From contig BTUW01000014.1 of the NCBI GenBank assembly GCA_045863055.1, positions 36,110 to 100,109 of the forward strand: a stretch of DNA of 64,000 nucleotides. Direction: 5' to 3'. The notes beneath the pieces were generated by a model. The model worked only from the letters and a program-made list of their open reading frames with translations. It ran no database searches and was not told where the DNA came from. Shown one piece after another: positions 7,595-16,105 of the stretch (positions within the stretch are counted from its first letter, which is position 1; the number at the start of each line of letters is the position of its first letter). The DNA comes from UTCHB3 sp008363265 (lineage in GTDB: Bacteria > Bacteroidota > Ignavibacteria > Ignavibacteriales > Ignavibacteriaceae). A program made the position numbers and the translations under genes.

Positions 7595-8953
7595 TCAATG
7601 ACCCTTCGGTTTGGTGATTCCAAATTTTTTCATCTTCTTGAAGAGTGATGTCCGGTCTATACCTAATTCAGATGCTGTTCTTACGATCTTCCAGTTGTTT
7701 TCTGTTAGTTTCTGGATAATATAATCTCTTTCGAAATGATCAGTCGCGCTCTCAAGTAGTGAATTCTGCATCGGTAACAGGGAAAAAGATCTCAAAATAG
7801 GGAAGGCCTGTAAGAGGTCATCATGATCAATAATTACGTTATTTGTGAGAATAGCCACATTCTCGATCATGTTCTTAAGCTCCCTTATATTCCCCGGATA
7901 GTCGTATGCAATGAGCATATCCATTGCATCAGGTGTGATATCCACCAACCTCTTATTATAAATCTTGGCAAATTCATGTAAGAAGAACCTGGACAATAAC
8001 GGGATATCTTCCTTCTTCTCACGCAAGGGTGGCACTGTGATCGTTAGTGCATTTATCCTGTGGAAAAGATCTTTCCTGAATTTACCGGTTTCTATCATTG
8101 TATTAAGATTTTTATTTGAAGCTGTAACCACTCTTACATCAACCTTTTTGGGAGTTGCACTTCCAACCGGTTCCACCTCCCCGCTTTCGAGTACGCGTAG
8201 CAACTTGGCCTGAAGGAGTAGCTCCATGTCGCCTATTTCATCCAAAAACAGGGTTCCCCCATTTGCTCGCAGGAATTTACCCTCATAGTCTGAGATGGCA
8301 TTCGTGTAAGATCCTTTTGAGTGTCCAAACAGCTCACTTTCCAATAACTCTCCTGGAATGGCGGCGCAATTGATCTTAATGAAAGGTTTGCCAGCCCTCT
8401 TGCTATTATAATGGATCGCTCCGGCGACGAGTTCCTTTCCAACCCCGGTCTCACCTAAAATGAGTGTTTTAATATCCGTCGGCGCATACTTTTGAATGAT
8501 CTGCAGTAATCTTCTATGTGCCACGCTTTCACCCGTCATATGATAGAACGGGGAGAGATCGTTGATCAGGTTCTGTTTGTCTTCGAGCAGTATCTTCTTG
8601 TTTGTTGCATTCTGGATCGCGATCAACAGACGCTCCGCTTCCAGCGGTTTTTCGATAAAGTCGTACGCGCCGCATTTAATTGCCTGAACGGCGTCAGGAA
8701 TCCCGCTCTTTCCCGAAATCATGATCAGAGGGGTTGATGGGCATATCTCATTGAACTTCCTTAATAGATCGAATCCATTCATTTCCGGCATCTCGACATC
8801 CAGAAGAATGCAGTCATAACAGTTGCGTTTGCTCAACTCTTCCGCATCCAATGGATTCTGGATTGTATCAACTTCTATTTTCTTATACTTGAGAAGGCTT
8901 TCGAGTGATCTTAGGAAACCGAGGTCATCATCGATCGCAAGTACTTTACTCAT
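7595..8953 (-). CDS. NtrC-family sigma-54-dependent response regulator
   Basis: A 452-aa three-domain regulator. The receiver domain (residues ~3-120) has the acidic pocket D8-D10, the phosphoacceptor Asp52 (LLDVEMPEMNG) and Lys102 (EKP). The AAA+ domain (~135-365) has Walker A GETGVGKE (167-174) and Walker B GGTLFLDE (232-239). A Fis-type helix-turn-helix lies at the C-terminus (…KIVRTASELGIDRTSLFKKMKKF). The sigma-54 contact loop, normally GAFTGA, reads GSYTNA (214-219), an unusual variant. The gene overlaps the upstream sensor kinase stop by 8 nt, so the two are a coupled two-component pair. A likely target is the divergent operon at 11.7 kb, which has a -24/-12-type promoter. Sigma-54 activation is family knowledge; the target is inferred. 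Confidence 0.92.
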   Translation of the reverse strand: MSKVLAIDDDLGFLRSLESLLKYKKIEVDTIQNPLDAEELSKRNCYDCILLDVEMPEMNGFDLLRKFNEICPSTPLIMISGKSGIPDAVQAIKCGAYDFIEKPLEAERLLIAIQNATNKKILLEDKQNLINDLSPFYHMTGESVAHRRLLQIIQKYAPTDIKTLILGETGVGKELVAGAIHYNSKRAGKPFIKINCAAIPGELLESELFGHSKGSYTNAISDYEGKFLRANGGTLFLDEIGDMELLLQAKLLRVLESGEVEPVGSATPKKVDVRVVTASNKNLNTMIETGKFRKDLFHRINALTITVPPLREKKEDIPLLSRFFLHEFAKIYNKRLVDITPDAMDMLIAYDYPGNIRELKNMIENVAILTNNVIIDHDDLLQAFPILRSFSLLPMQNSLLESATDHFERDYIIQKLTENNWKIVRTASELGIDRTSLFKKMKKFGITKPKGH

Positions 8954-11459
8954 ATCTGACCTTTGAGTTGCCTGTCGGCAACATTATTGAGACTTTTGTT
9001 GAATATTCACTATCAGAATCCAAGGCAATAAAACCACCATGCTGCAGTATTATTTTTTTCGCGATGGATAAGCCCATACCTGAACCATCGGTTTTTGTCG
9101 TGAAATAAGGATCAAACACCTTTGCCTGGAAGTCAGGGGATATCCCACATCCCGAATCAAATATCTCGATCAGCATGTATTCCACATTTGAATCACCCAA
9201 ATTCTGTGCCAACCTGGTCCGGATAAATATTTTACCGTATCCGGGTAAGGCATCCACGGCATTTTTTACGACGATCTGGATCACACTCTCAATCTGTGAC
9301 TGATCGCCCAATATCTCATAATTCTCGCTGTCAAATTCTGTTACAATCTCGATGCCATTCTTGGTTAATACAGAAAACTCCAACAATACGTCACTAATGA
9401 TCTCATTAATTTTTATCATTGATAGGTAGGGCTTATCAAGATGAGAAAATTGTATAAATCTCTTTGTAAATTTTTTCAGCCTTTCCAGCTCGTTTCGCAT
9501 TAGGAGCAGGTCAGCACCGGTGGATTGACGACTCTCGGGAGAGTCATCTTTAAGTTTCATTTCTATTGTCTGTGACAGCAGATGAAGTGAGGACAAAGGC
9601 GTCTTTAAATCGTGTATCAACCGCTCGACAGTTCCTGCCCAAAGGTTTATGATCTCACTGTTAACCGGATCTGAGTAGTCAAGCAACTCGATGTAATATC
9701 CAATTATTACACCACTTTTAATATAGAGAGGATAGCCGATCACCTGCAGTTTCAGATAATCCGGACTTCGAAGTTTTGAGAATTCAAGCTGTGCAGGTTG
9801 TTGGTTCGTTCTCATCCGGTTTATGATTCCCTTGATCTCCGGTACATCTTTGAAATACTCTTCAAAATGCTCACCCTTGATCAATGAACCGGACTTCCCC
9901 AGAATGCCCTGAAAGGCTTCATTCAGTCTGATTATACGTCCTTGAGAATCCAACACGAGTATCCCTCGCTGTGAGTTCCGGAACAACAGTTTCGAGAATG
10001 AATAATGGAGCAGAATTCGCTCTGCGATACGATAACTGATCGTGACGAATCCAAATGAAAGTAAGATAAGAGCCATGAAGATTAAATACCTGAATACAAA
10101 GAGTGGATTTTTAACGTATTCGTAAAAATGTAAACTGGTTTTGAGCTCTATACCAAGTAAGTGAGTGGAATCCCGGTTTATACGAGAAATTACATACCCC
10201 CTTCCCGGGTCTTCCTGAACTTCAATCACTGAAATGCTCTGTAGATCCCCGTCCAGGATAACAAATTTTCCGTTATGCGATGCCAGGAATTGTGTTGTCG
10301 AATCTGCACTTATTTTAACCGGTGAAAGTGCGGCATTGAACTCAAAACCTGCTCCCGCGACCTCCTCGAGTTCAAAGTTGGAATTAACGCGGTAAACCTT
10401 GTCTTTGTTAAAAAGCATAAGTTTGTCATTATTTCCGGGAAAGTCGAGGTGTTGAAATGCAAATCTGTTATCAGAGTCCAGCGATAGTCTTTTAATGATC
10501 TTACCACTGCTGTTGATCCATGATACTTCACCTCTAAATGCGTCACCTTTATTATGCAGTTCCGCGGCAAAGAAACTCATCGTGCCTTTGTCGATCCTGT
10601 GGAAGACCTGCAGGTCACTGAATCCGGATCCGAAAGGTATAGGGTCGTAGACAAATTGAAGATCTTTATCGAGAGCAACAAACCAGCATTTGTAGTCTGT
10701 AAATTGCTTCCCCTCCCGGATATTGGAGGTCGCGTTAGAAAAGCGAAAATATATTATTGTATCAGCAGATGTGCTGTCCGCTACAAGAACCGGTGTGGCT
10801 ATGTTCATCCCAAGATCATCTGTTGTTTTAATCACCCTCCCCTTCTTTACACTTACGGCCAAAACTTTTCTCGGTGAACGGGACAATCCACTCATAACCG
10901 GGAAAACCATCTCTTTGTACCCGTCATCGTCACAATCAATAAATACACTTTGTTTCAGGCTGAAATCCCAAACACCTCTTGGATTTGGATTTGGTTTTGT
11001 AACCGCACACACGAATGTGCGTTTTAGCAGAAAATCTTTTTTAACCGCCGGCTCCACTGAGTAAAGGAACAGGGAATCGCCATTTGAAGTGAAAATATAG
11101 ATCTCGGACTTCCCATTTCCATCAAAGTCACCAAAAGTGCATGAATTTGGAACCCATTTCTCAGAGAAGTTCCATTGATCGATGAGAGTGCTGTCATCAA
11201 GAAAAGCTTTTACAGCTGATTCAAGATGTAAGGCTGGATATTTTAGTTCTATGCGGTTGGAGATGCCATTCCCATCCAGGTCGTGGTAATAGATCTCAAC
11301 ATCAGGATATTTGGATTCCACCCAGGCAAGGCGAAGGATGTTCTTTGACAATTGAATAGGGATTACATTATACAGGAGTATTGCGAGCAGAAGGGAAATT
11401 GTCGCAGTCAGAAATCTATTAAACTTGCTTCCAAAAAATTTTTTGTTGTTATCAATCAT
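8946..11459 (-). CDS. Membrane sensor histidine kinase with FG-GAP-like extracytoplasmic domain
   Basis: An 837-aa kinase. A membrane helix near residues 13-33 and a second at ~455-480 (FRYLIFMALILLSFGFV) enclose a ~420-residue periplasmic domain. That domain has Asp/Gly-rich repeats such as DLDGNGISN, GDFDGNGKSEI and DCDDDGYKE, typical of FG-GAP/VCBS beta-propeller calcium-binding repeats. After the membrane come a PAS-like domain (GILVLDSQGRIIRLNEAF), the HisKA box with phospho-His616 (ERLIHDLKTPLSSL) and a HATPase_c domain with N box (KNAVDALPG), G1 (DSGCGIS) and G2 (GSGMGLSIAKK). It donates phosphate to the overlapping NtrC-type regulator. A large propeller-type sensor input is uncommon; the ligand is unknown. 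Confidence 0.9.
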   Translation of the reverse strand: MIDNNKKFFGSKFNRFLTATISLLLAILLYNVIPIQLSKNILRLAWVESKYPDVEIYYHDLDGNGISNRIELKYPALHLESAVKAFLDDSTLIDQWNFSEKWVPNSCTFGDFDGNGKSEIYIFTSNGDSLFLYSVEPAVKKDFLLKRTFVCAVTKPNPNPRGVWDFSLKQSVFIDCDDDGYKEMVFPVMSGLSRSPRKVLAVSVKKGRVIKTTDDLGMNIATPVLVADSTSADTIIYFRFSNATSNIREGKQFTDYKCWFVALDKDLQFVYDPIPFGSGFSDLQVFHRIDKGTMSFFAAELHNKGDAFRGEVSWINSSGKIIKRLSLDSDNRFAFQHLDFPGNNDKLMLFNKDKVYRVNSNFELEEVAGAGFEFNAALSPVKISADSTTQFLASHNGKFVILDGDLQSISVIEVQEDPGRGYVISRINRDSTHLLGIELKTSLHFYEYVKNPLFVFRYLIFMALILLSFGFVTISYRIAERILLHYSFSKLLFRNSQRGILVLDSQGRIIRLNEAFQGILGKSGSLIKGEHFEEYFKDVPEIKGIINRMRTNQQPAQLEFSKLRSPDYLKLQVIGYPLYIKSGVIIGYYIELLDYSDPVNSEIINLWAGTVERLIHDLKTPLSSLHLLSQTIEMKLKDDSPESRQSTGADLLLMRNELERLKKFTKRFIQFSHLDKPYLSMIKINEIISDVLLEFSVLTKNGIEIVTEFDSENYEILGDQSQIESVIQIVVKNAVDALPGYGKIFIRTRLAQNLGDSNVEYMLIEIFDSGCGISPDFQAKVFDPYFTTKTDGSGMGLSIAKKIILQHGGFIALDSDSEYSTKVSIMLPTGNSKVRYE

Positions 11460-11461
11460 GG

Positions 11462-11473
11462 GTACAGTTGTAC
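11462..11473. promoter_or_regulatory. Palindrome GTACA-N2-TGTAC, possible operator
   Basis: A perfect 5-bp inverted repeat directly upstream of the sensor kinase start. The half-site GTACAGTT recurs at about 11634-11641, just upstream of the -24/-12 element of the divergent operon, so both could be binding sites for the Fis-type domain of the regulator. It is short, and chance is not excluded. Confidence 0.25.
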
Positions 11474-11645
11474 ACTATAAATTCAATAGCGGAAAATAGT
11501 AAATCCAATTGAAATTAAGAAGATTCCCCTAAAATATTTTTTCGACAAATGTATTTCAGTTTCGATTTGGTAACAAACAAACCTCTGATGTTGAATCTCA
11601 GCAACCTTATACATATATCTGAAAGCAATGTAGTACAGTTCTGAT

Positions 11646-11661
11646 TGGCATTAAATTTGAC
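11646..11661 (+). promoter_or_regulatory. Putative sigma-54 (-24/-12) promoter
   Basis: TGGCATTAAATTTGAC: the GG of the -24 element (11647-11648) and the GA of the -12 element (11659-11660) have the exact 10-nt spacing of sigma-54 promoters; the only departure at the key dinucleotides is GA for GC. The start of transcription would be near 11672, 25 nt before the ATG at 11697. It faces away from an NtrC-type regulator gene, which fits. Confidence 0.55.
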
Positions 11662-11696
11662 GTATATCTGAGACACTCAATTTAACAGGAGTAAAT

Positions 11697-12161
11697 ATGA
11701 GATATTTTTTCTATTCGTTATTTTCTCTCTTGGTAATCAATTCTGCGTTCGCGCAGGTGGAGAGAATCTATATTGACCCGGGTGGAGGTGCGCAGATCGT
11801 CAGTTACCCGGTTTCCCAAATTGATTCGATTACATTCGATGTCGTCAATTCTATATTTGACTCTAACCCGGTATTTCTACCGGGTGATATCGCTATCAGC
11901 CAAAATTATCCCAATCCGTTCAACCCTGAGACTCAGATATCTTTCTATGTTCCCGCCCCAGGGGTGGTTGCAATCCAAGTATTTGATATCAGTGGACAAC
12001 TGATTAAGGAATTACATTCAGGATGGACCGAAGCCGGAATACACAACTTGAGGTGGGACGGCCGGGATTCCCGGAATATCTCAGTAGCCGGAGGGGTTTA
12101 TATTTATAAACTCCAAATGAACGAAACCATACTTGCAAAAAAAATGATCATTCTTAAGTAG
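11697..12161 (+). CDS. Small secreted protein consisting mainly of a T9SS C-terminal sorting domain
   Basis: A 154-aa protein with a signal peptide (residues 1-20, ending SAFAQ). A short segment containing VSQIDSITFDV follows, a motif seen near the N-terminus of many Bacteroidota secreted proteins. The last ~88 residues are a type A T9SS sorting/FlgD-like domain: QNYPNPFNPETQISF, then VFDISGQLI, GGVYIYKL and the terminal KKMIILK. There is essentially no cargo between signal and sorting domain. It has an AACAGGAG ribosome binding site and lies 12 nt upstream of a LamG-domain gene, so the two are one operon, probably under sigma-54 control. It may be a small surface-anchored subunit or a T9SS-exported scaffold; the role is unknown. 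Confidence 0.85.
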   Translation: MRYFFYSLFSLLVINSAFAQVERIYIDPGGGAQIVSYPVSQIDSITFDVVNSIFDSNPVFLPGDIAISQNYPNPFNPETQISFYVPAPGVVAIQVFDISGQLIKELHSGWTEAGIHNLRWDGRDSRNISVAGGVYIYKLQMNETILAKKMIILK

Positions 12162-12173
12162 TTAGGAGAAAAA

Positions 12174-12956
12174 ATGAGAGCAATTATTTTACACCTGGTT
12201 CTGTTTACAATCATGATTTTCCCTCAATCAACGATGAAAATTTGGAGTGGGGGAACTGTGATTCAGACAATCCCCCTTTCGAACGAAGTCAAAATTACTT
12301 TCGGGTCGGGTGTTTATACAGGCATTGTGGCCTACTATCCATTCAATGGAAATGCTCTGGATGAAAGTGGGAATGGCAACAATGGAACTGTTACAGGTGC
12401 AACACTCACAACTGACAGGTTTGGATTTACAGATAAAGCATACTCATTTAATGGGAGCACAAACGAAATTGTGATCAGTGTTGGGCAGTTATTAAAGTCG
12501 ACAACTACAAGCGATCACAGCTTCTCGATATGGGTAAAACTAAATTCACTGCCCACATCTTCAAAAGCCGTGTTGGACTGTGGAGGGCCTACCGACCAAA
12601 GAGGTTGCAGATTTGATGCTACCGGGAAACCCCAATTCAAGTGGGTTTCTTCAACGACAGCTCAGTACTCAACTTCTCCGGAGGTTATTACCACTGGGCA
12701 GTGGCATCATTTGGTTGGTGTATTCGAAGGAAATGTTGGGAAAATATATGTTGACAACGTACTTAAAGCTACATCGTCAGTGTTGGCGGGAACACTTCCA
12801 ACCGTTTCACAAATGAAAATTGGAAATATCTCAAGTGGTGGATCAGGCGGGTGGTGGTTTAATGGCAGTATTGATGATATCAGGATATACAATCGCGCTA
12901 TCACACCAGCTGAAGTTCAATCCCTCTTTTCTGAAGGTGGGTGGACTGGGAAATAA
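12174..12956 (+). CDS. Secreted LamG/concanavalin-like domain protein
   Basis: A 260-aa protein with an N-terminal signal (…IMIFPQ). A short IPLSNEVKITF segment follows that mirrors the VSQIDSITF segment of the gene before it. The rest is one LamG/concanavalin-A-like jelly-roll (about residues 48-258), with YPFNGNALDESGNGNNG at its start, the HSFSIWVKL and GQWHHLVGVFEG strands, and the final GSIDDIRIYNRAITPAEVQ, the hallmark of LamG_3 domains. Such domains bind glycans or calcium at the cell surface. There is no C-terminal sorting domain; the partner gene upstream carries one. TTAGGAG precedes the ATG, and a terminator follows. Confidence 0.88.
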   Translation: MRAIILHLVLFTIMIFPQSTMKIWSGGTVIQTIPLSNEVKITFGSGVYTGIVAYYPFNGNALDESGNGNNGTVTGATLTTDRFGFTDKAYSFNGSTNEIVISVGQLLKSTTTSDHSFSIWVKLNSLPTSSKAVLDCGGPTDQRGCRFDATGKPQFKWVSSTTAQYSTSPEVITTGQWHHLVGVFEGNVGKIYVDNVLKATSSVLAGTLPTVSQMKIGNISSGGSGGWWFNGSIDDIRIYNRAITPAEVQSLFSEGGWTGK

Positions 12957-12999
12957 TGGCCCATCTCCTTTTAGGAAGCAAATGAAATAATATAGTTTT

Positions 13000-13030
13000 G
13001 ATGGCTGTCAGAACCGGCAGCCATCTTTCT
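13000..13030 (+). terminator. Rho-independent terminator of the LamG operon
   Basis: GATGGCTG (13000-13007) pairs with CAGCCATC (13018-13025), with a 10-nt loop followed by TTTCT. Confidence 0.7.
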
Positions 13031-13118
13031 CAATTTATCATAACAAATTGCCACGGTTTCTAAGCAATAGTAAGTTGGACTGATCCTCTGATCAATGGCA
13101 GAACCCTCTGTTCCCCCC

Positions 13119-14057
13119 CTAAAACTGAAAATCAACCTGAAAAGATGGAAGCATCAGCCAGTCTTCGGCTTTGGTGTCGTTGCCGACGGTCTTAAGCACT
13201 TTTACGCCGATGAGGGCGTGGGTGTTTTCCATCAGTTTTATGATGAGGCCGGGGCTGATCTGGATGAAGCCCAGGTTTACGCTGCTTCTCTTGTCTGACC
13301 TTATATAATCCCGGTTGGGTACCCACCAGGGCCGGCTCAGGTAGTTGGTCGGGGTAAAACCGAGGAGACTTTGAGAGAAATATCCCGCGCCGACATAAAA
13401 GTCGAACATCCCGCCGAAATCGGAGTTCATGTGGAGAGTGACGAACGGATTTATGTTCGTTGTCGACGAATTGTCATCGTAGATCGAAATGAACTCTTTC
13501 GAGGTGCCGTTCTCGTATCTTTCGATCGTTTTAATAACTGTCTGGGCCTGAAAGAGGAAACTCTGTATCAGAATTCCTGCATCAAACCTTATTCCCATTG
13601 TACCGTTGTTGGAGCCGAAACCGAGTCCGACCTCCCCGCCAATGGAACTTTGATTGTTCATGTTGGAAAAATGGAATCCGGCGGTGAAGAACGTCTTTGA
13701 CGACATAGGCACTTCAAGATCGAAACCTGCCAGGACAGAGGGGAACGACCAGTCGAGATTCTCCTCCCTGAAGTAGGGCTTCAGCGTGTCGGTTGGTTTC
13801 AGGCTTGAGTAGAAGTTGTTGCCCGTGGAGGTTCTGATATTATTGTTGTTGCTGAAGACGAGCTTGGGGGAGACTTTTATTTCGGCCGGAGTGTCTGTTC
13901 TCATCAATACCCGGACGGGCGGGGTATTAACGGGAGCCTGCACATCGACATTTCCGAGGTAGAGGGTTTCTTCAACTTTAACGGTCTCGCAGCCCGCGTA
14001 AGCGAGAATGAAGAAGAGCGCGATCAGCCCGCGGCTGACCAATATTAAATTTTTCAT
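13119..14057 (-). CDS. Lipoprotein-type outer-membrane beta-barrel protein
   Basis: A 312-aa protein with a hydrophobic N-terminal signal ending AYAGC; the Cys fits a lipobox, although the -3 residue is Tyr rather than Leu. The mature part has alternating polar/hydrophobic strands (GGEVGLGFGSNNGTMGIRFDAG, split over two strands, and FYVGAGYF) and ends in Phe (FQVDFQF), typical of an outer-membrane beta-barrel C-terminus. An Asn-rich stretch (NNNNIRTSTGNN) lies near residue 75. I do not recognise a specific family. It is separated by 79 nt from the glycan operon that ends at 14137 and could be transcribed from it or alone. Confidence 0.65.
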   Translation of the reverse strand: MKNLILVSRGLIALFFILAYAGCETVKVEETLYLGNVDVQAPVNTPPVRVLMRTDTPAEIKVSPKLVFSNNNNIRTSTGNNFYSSLKPTDTLKPYFREENLDWSFPSVLAGFDLEVPMSSKTFFTAGFHFSNMNNQSSIGGEVGLGFGSNNGTMGIRFDAGILIQSFLFQAQTVIKTIERYENGTSKEFISIYDDNSSTTNINPFVTLHMNSDFGGMFDFYVGAGYFSQSLLGFTPTNYLSRPWWVPNRDYIRSDKRSSVNLGFIQISPGLIIKLMENTHALIGVKVLKTVGNDTKAEDWLMLPSFQVDFQF

Positions 14058-14136
14058 GGTGTAACCAGACGGTTGTTTTCACACTTCAGTGAATTTCTGT
14101 CCGGAATATAATCAAAGAATTGGTTTTTAGGAAGTG

Positions 14137-14658
14137 TTATTTCTTCCGCAGTTCTTCTTTTCTTTCCTTCAGGAGGGTGGTTACTTTTTCGTAGACCGGC
14201 TGTGGTGAGCGGTTGATGAGTATCGCTTCGAGGAGGCGGGCATTCTCTATCCTCGCGAAAAAGCCGATCTGGATATCTTTCTCCATGCTTTCAGCGATCA
14301 TGATACCGTTGAATTTCCCCGAGAACGTTCCACCTTTCAGATTTTCGATATCAGAATAGAGCAGTTCAACCTTTCTTGATGAGAGGAAGAAATCAGAGCA
14401 GACCAACCGGTCATCCAGTGCATGGATCGTGAACGGCACGATCTTCCATATCTTGTAGAAAAATGAATTGAGGATCAGAAGAATGATCACCACGGCGGAG
14501 AAAAAAAGGATATCGACAGTGCGGTCCGATGGATTCACAATAAACGGGATGATATAGAGCGCGAGGATCATCGAAACGGGGATATTCCCGAAGCGATAGA
14601 CCGCTTTCAGCATCGGGTTGTAGGTGAATATGTGGTCGATCTTTTCCTGTTGCGCCAT
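14137..14658 (-). CDS. Two-helix membrane protein with bacterial PH-like domain
   Basis: A 173-aa protein with two membrane helices (about residues 25-42, VSMILALYIIPFIV, and 48-68, DILFFSAVVIILLILNSFFY). A soluble C-terminal domain follows whose strands (IHALDDRLVCSD, VELLYSDIENLKG, IMIAESMEKDIQIGF) resemble a bacterial pleckstrin-homology (bPH2-like) domain, and it ends in a basic helix. It is the last gene of the six-gene glycan operon: its ATG shares one base with the stop of the aminotransferase (TGATG). Its job in the pathway is not evident; a membrane tether or regulator is possible. Confidence 0.65.
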   Translation of the reverse strand: MAQQEKIDHIFTYNPMLKAVYRFGNIPVSMILALYIIPFIVNPSDRTVDILFFSAVVIILLILNSFFYKIWKIVPFTIHALDDRLVCSDFFLSSRKVELLYSDIENLKGGTFSGKFNGIMIAESMEKDIQIGFFARIENARLLEAILINRSPQPVYEKVTTLLKERKEELRKK

Positions 14659-15740
14659 CAGAACCTGTTCATCACTTCGATCACGCGGCTGACATCATCG
14701 GCCGTATGGAAATAAGAAATGGGGAGTGAAAGGGTTGTTTTGTGTATCTCCTCGGAGATGGGGTATTCACCTTCGATTATCCCCTTCATCGCGTTCTGCT
14801 TATGGGGAGCCACGGGGTAGTGGATATCGGTTTTTATTTCATTTTTAAGGAGATACTCCCTCAAGGCGTCACGTTTCGGGTGTCTGACATTGAAGATGTG
14901 GTAAACATCGTAATGATCGGGAGAGACCATCGGCTTAATGAAACTGTTTTTGAGCCCATCAAGGTAAAGTTTCGCGAGGGCCCGCTTGTGGTCGTTGATC
15001 TCGTCGAGTTTCCTCAGTTTAACAGAAAGGAAGCCTGCCTGCACTTCATCGAGGCGGGAATTGTAGCCGATCACTTCGTTGTAATATTTAATATCTGAAC
15101 CGTAATTGCGGAGGCGGAGTATCTTTTTATAGAGCTCATCCGACTGCATCAGCATCGCGCCGGCGTCGCCGAGGGCACCGAGATTTTTCGTGGGGTAGAA
15201 ACTGAAAGCCCCGTACTCGCCGAAGGTGCCGGTGAGGCGGTCGCGCCACTTCGCTCCGTGGCTCTGGGCGGCGTCTTCGATCAGAACAAGGTTGTGCTTT
15301 TTCTTGATCTTTGTAATGTAGCCCATCTCGCAAGGCTTGCCGTAGAGGTGAACGACCATAATAGCGACCGTCCGGTTGGTGATCTTCTCTTCGATCTTGA
15401 ACGGATCGATATTGTATGTGCGTATATCTGGTTCAACCAGCACGGGCTTAAGACCGGCGTGGATTATCGCGAGAATGGTGGCTATATAAGTATTCGAAGG
15501 TACAATAACCTCCGAATCCTTCGGAAAATCGAAGGCTTTAAGGGCAAGGAGGAGGGCATCGAGCCCCGAGGCCACACCGAGGCACCAGGCCACACGGTGG
15601 TAGTCGGCGAACTCTTCTTCAAACTTTTTTACATTATTGCCGAGAACGTACCATCCTGAATTCAGGGTTTCGGCGAATGACTTCTGATACTCTTCAAAGA
15701 ACGGCTTGTTAAGTTTCCCCAGATTCTCGTATTCTATCAC
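14658..15740 (-). CDS. DegT/DnrJ/EryC1 family sugar aminotransferase (FdtB-like)
   Basis: A 360-aa PLP-dependent enzyme of the DegT family. The PLP-binding lysine is Lys185 in FYPTKNLGALGDAGA, with the upstream IEDAAQSHGA block (about 164-173) and the substrate-loop NYGSDIKYYNEVIGYNSRLDE. It transfers an amino group to a 3-keto (or 4-keto) nucleotide sugar. The gene just upstream encodes a WxcM/FdtA-type 3,4-ketoisomerase, overlapping by 4 nt. The pair therefore probably makes a dTDP-3-amino-3,6-dideoxyhexose, as FdtA/FdtB do in S-layer and O-antigen pathways. The dTDP-glucose synthase/dehydratase steps are not in this window. The sugar identity is inferred. Confidence 0.9.
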   Translation of the reverse strand: MIEYENLGKLNKPFFEEYQKSFAETLNSGWYVLGNNVKKFEEEFADYHRVAWCLGVASGLDALLLALKAFDFPKDSEVIVPSNTYIATILAIIHAGLKPVLVEPDIRTYNIDPFKIEEKITNRTVAIMVVHLYGKPCEMGYITKIKKKHNLVLIEDAAQSHGAKWRDRLTGTFGEYGAFSFYPTKNLGALGDAGAMLMQSDELYKKILRLRNYGSDIKYYNEVIGYNSRLDEVQAGFLSVKLRKLDEINDHKRALAKLYLDGLKNSFIKPMVSPDHYDVYHIFNVRHPKRDALREYLLKNEIKTDIHYPVAPHKQNAMKGIIEGEYPISEEIHKTTLSLPISYFHTADDVSRVIEVMNRF

Positions 15741-16105
15741 TTGTACTCCTCGTGGATGTAGTCTTCAGTGTCATACTCGGATGAAGCGAGCACGAGCAGG
15801 ATCGAATCATCGCTGAAGTTGTGCATTATGTGCCAGTCGTGCGGTTCGAGGATCAGGCATTTCGAGGGGGAGTCGAGCACGAAGTTCTGTTTGTGGGTGC
15901 CGTTGTTGTTGTAGACCTCGACACTTCCCTTGAGGCAGATTGTGGCCTGTACCGTCTTTTTGTGGCGGTGTTTCGCGCGGGGGAGGTTCTGTTTGTTATC
16001 ATAGATGTAGTACACCCTTTTAATTTCGAAGGGGAGCACCTTTTCAATAACAGTAAGTGAGCCTCTGTCGTCGCTGTTGGTTTTCAGGTCGATAAAATAA
16101 GCCAT
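15737..16105 (-). CDS. WxcM/FdtA-like dTDP-6-deoxy-hexulose 3,4-ketoisomerase (cupin)
   Basis: A 122-aa single-domain cupin. The start DLKTNSDDRGSLTVIEK, the KRVYYIYD strand, the HRHKKTVQATICLKGSVEV cupin motif and the EPHDWHIMHNFSDDSILLVLASSEYD block are all characteristic of sugar 3,4-ketoisomerases (FdtA, QdtA, WxcM C-terminus). It shifts the keto group of dTDP-4-keto-6-deoxyglucose from C4 to C3, giving the substrate for the aminotransferase encoded 4 nt overlapping downstream. Its ATG shares one base with the stop of the glycosyltransferase gene (TAATG). Whether the product has galacto or gluco configuration cannot be read from the sequence. Confidence 0.88.
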   Translation of the reverse strand: MAYFIDLKTNSDDRGSLTVIEKVLPFEIKRVYYIYDNKQNLPRAKHRHKKTVQATICLKGSVEVYNNNGTHKQNFVLDSPSKCLILEPHDWHIMHNFSDDSILLVLASSEYDTEDYIHEEYK

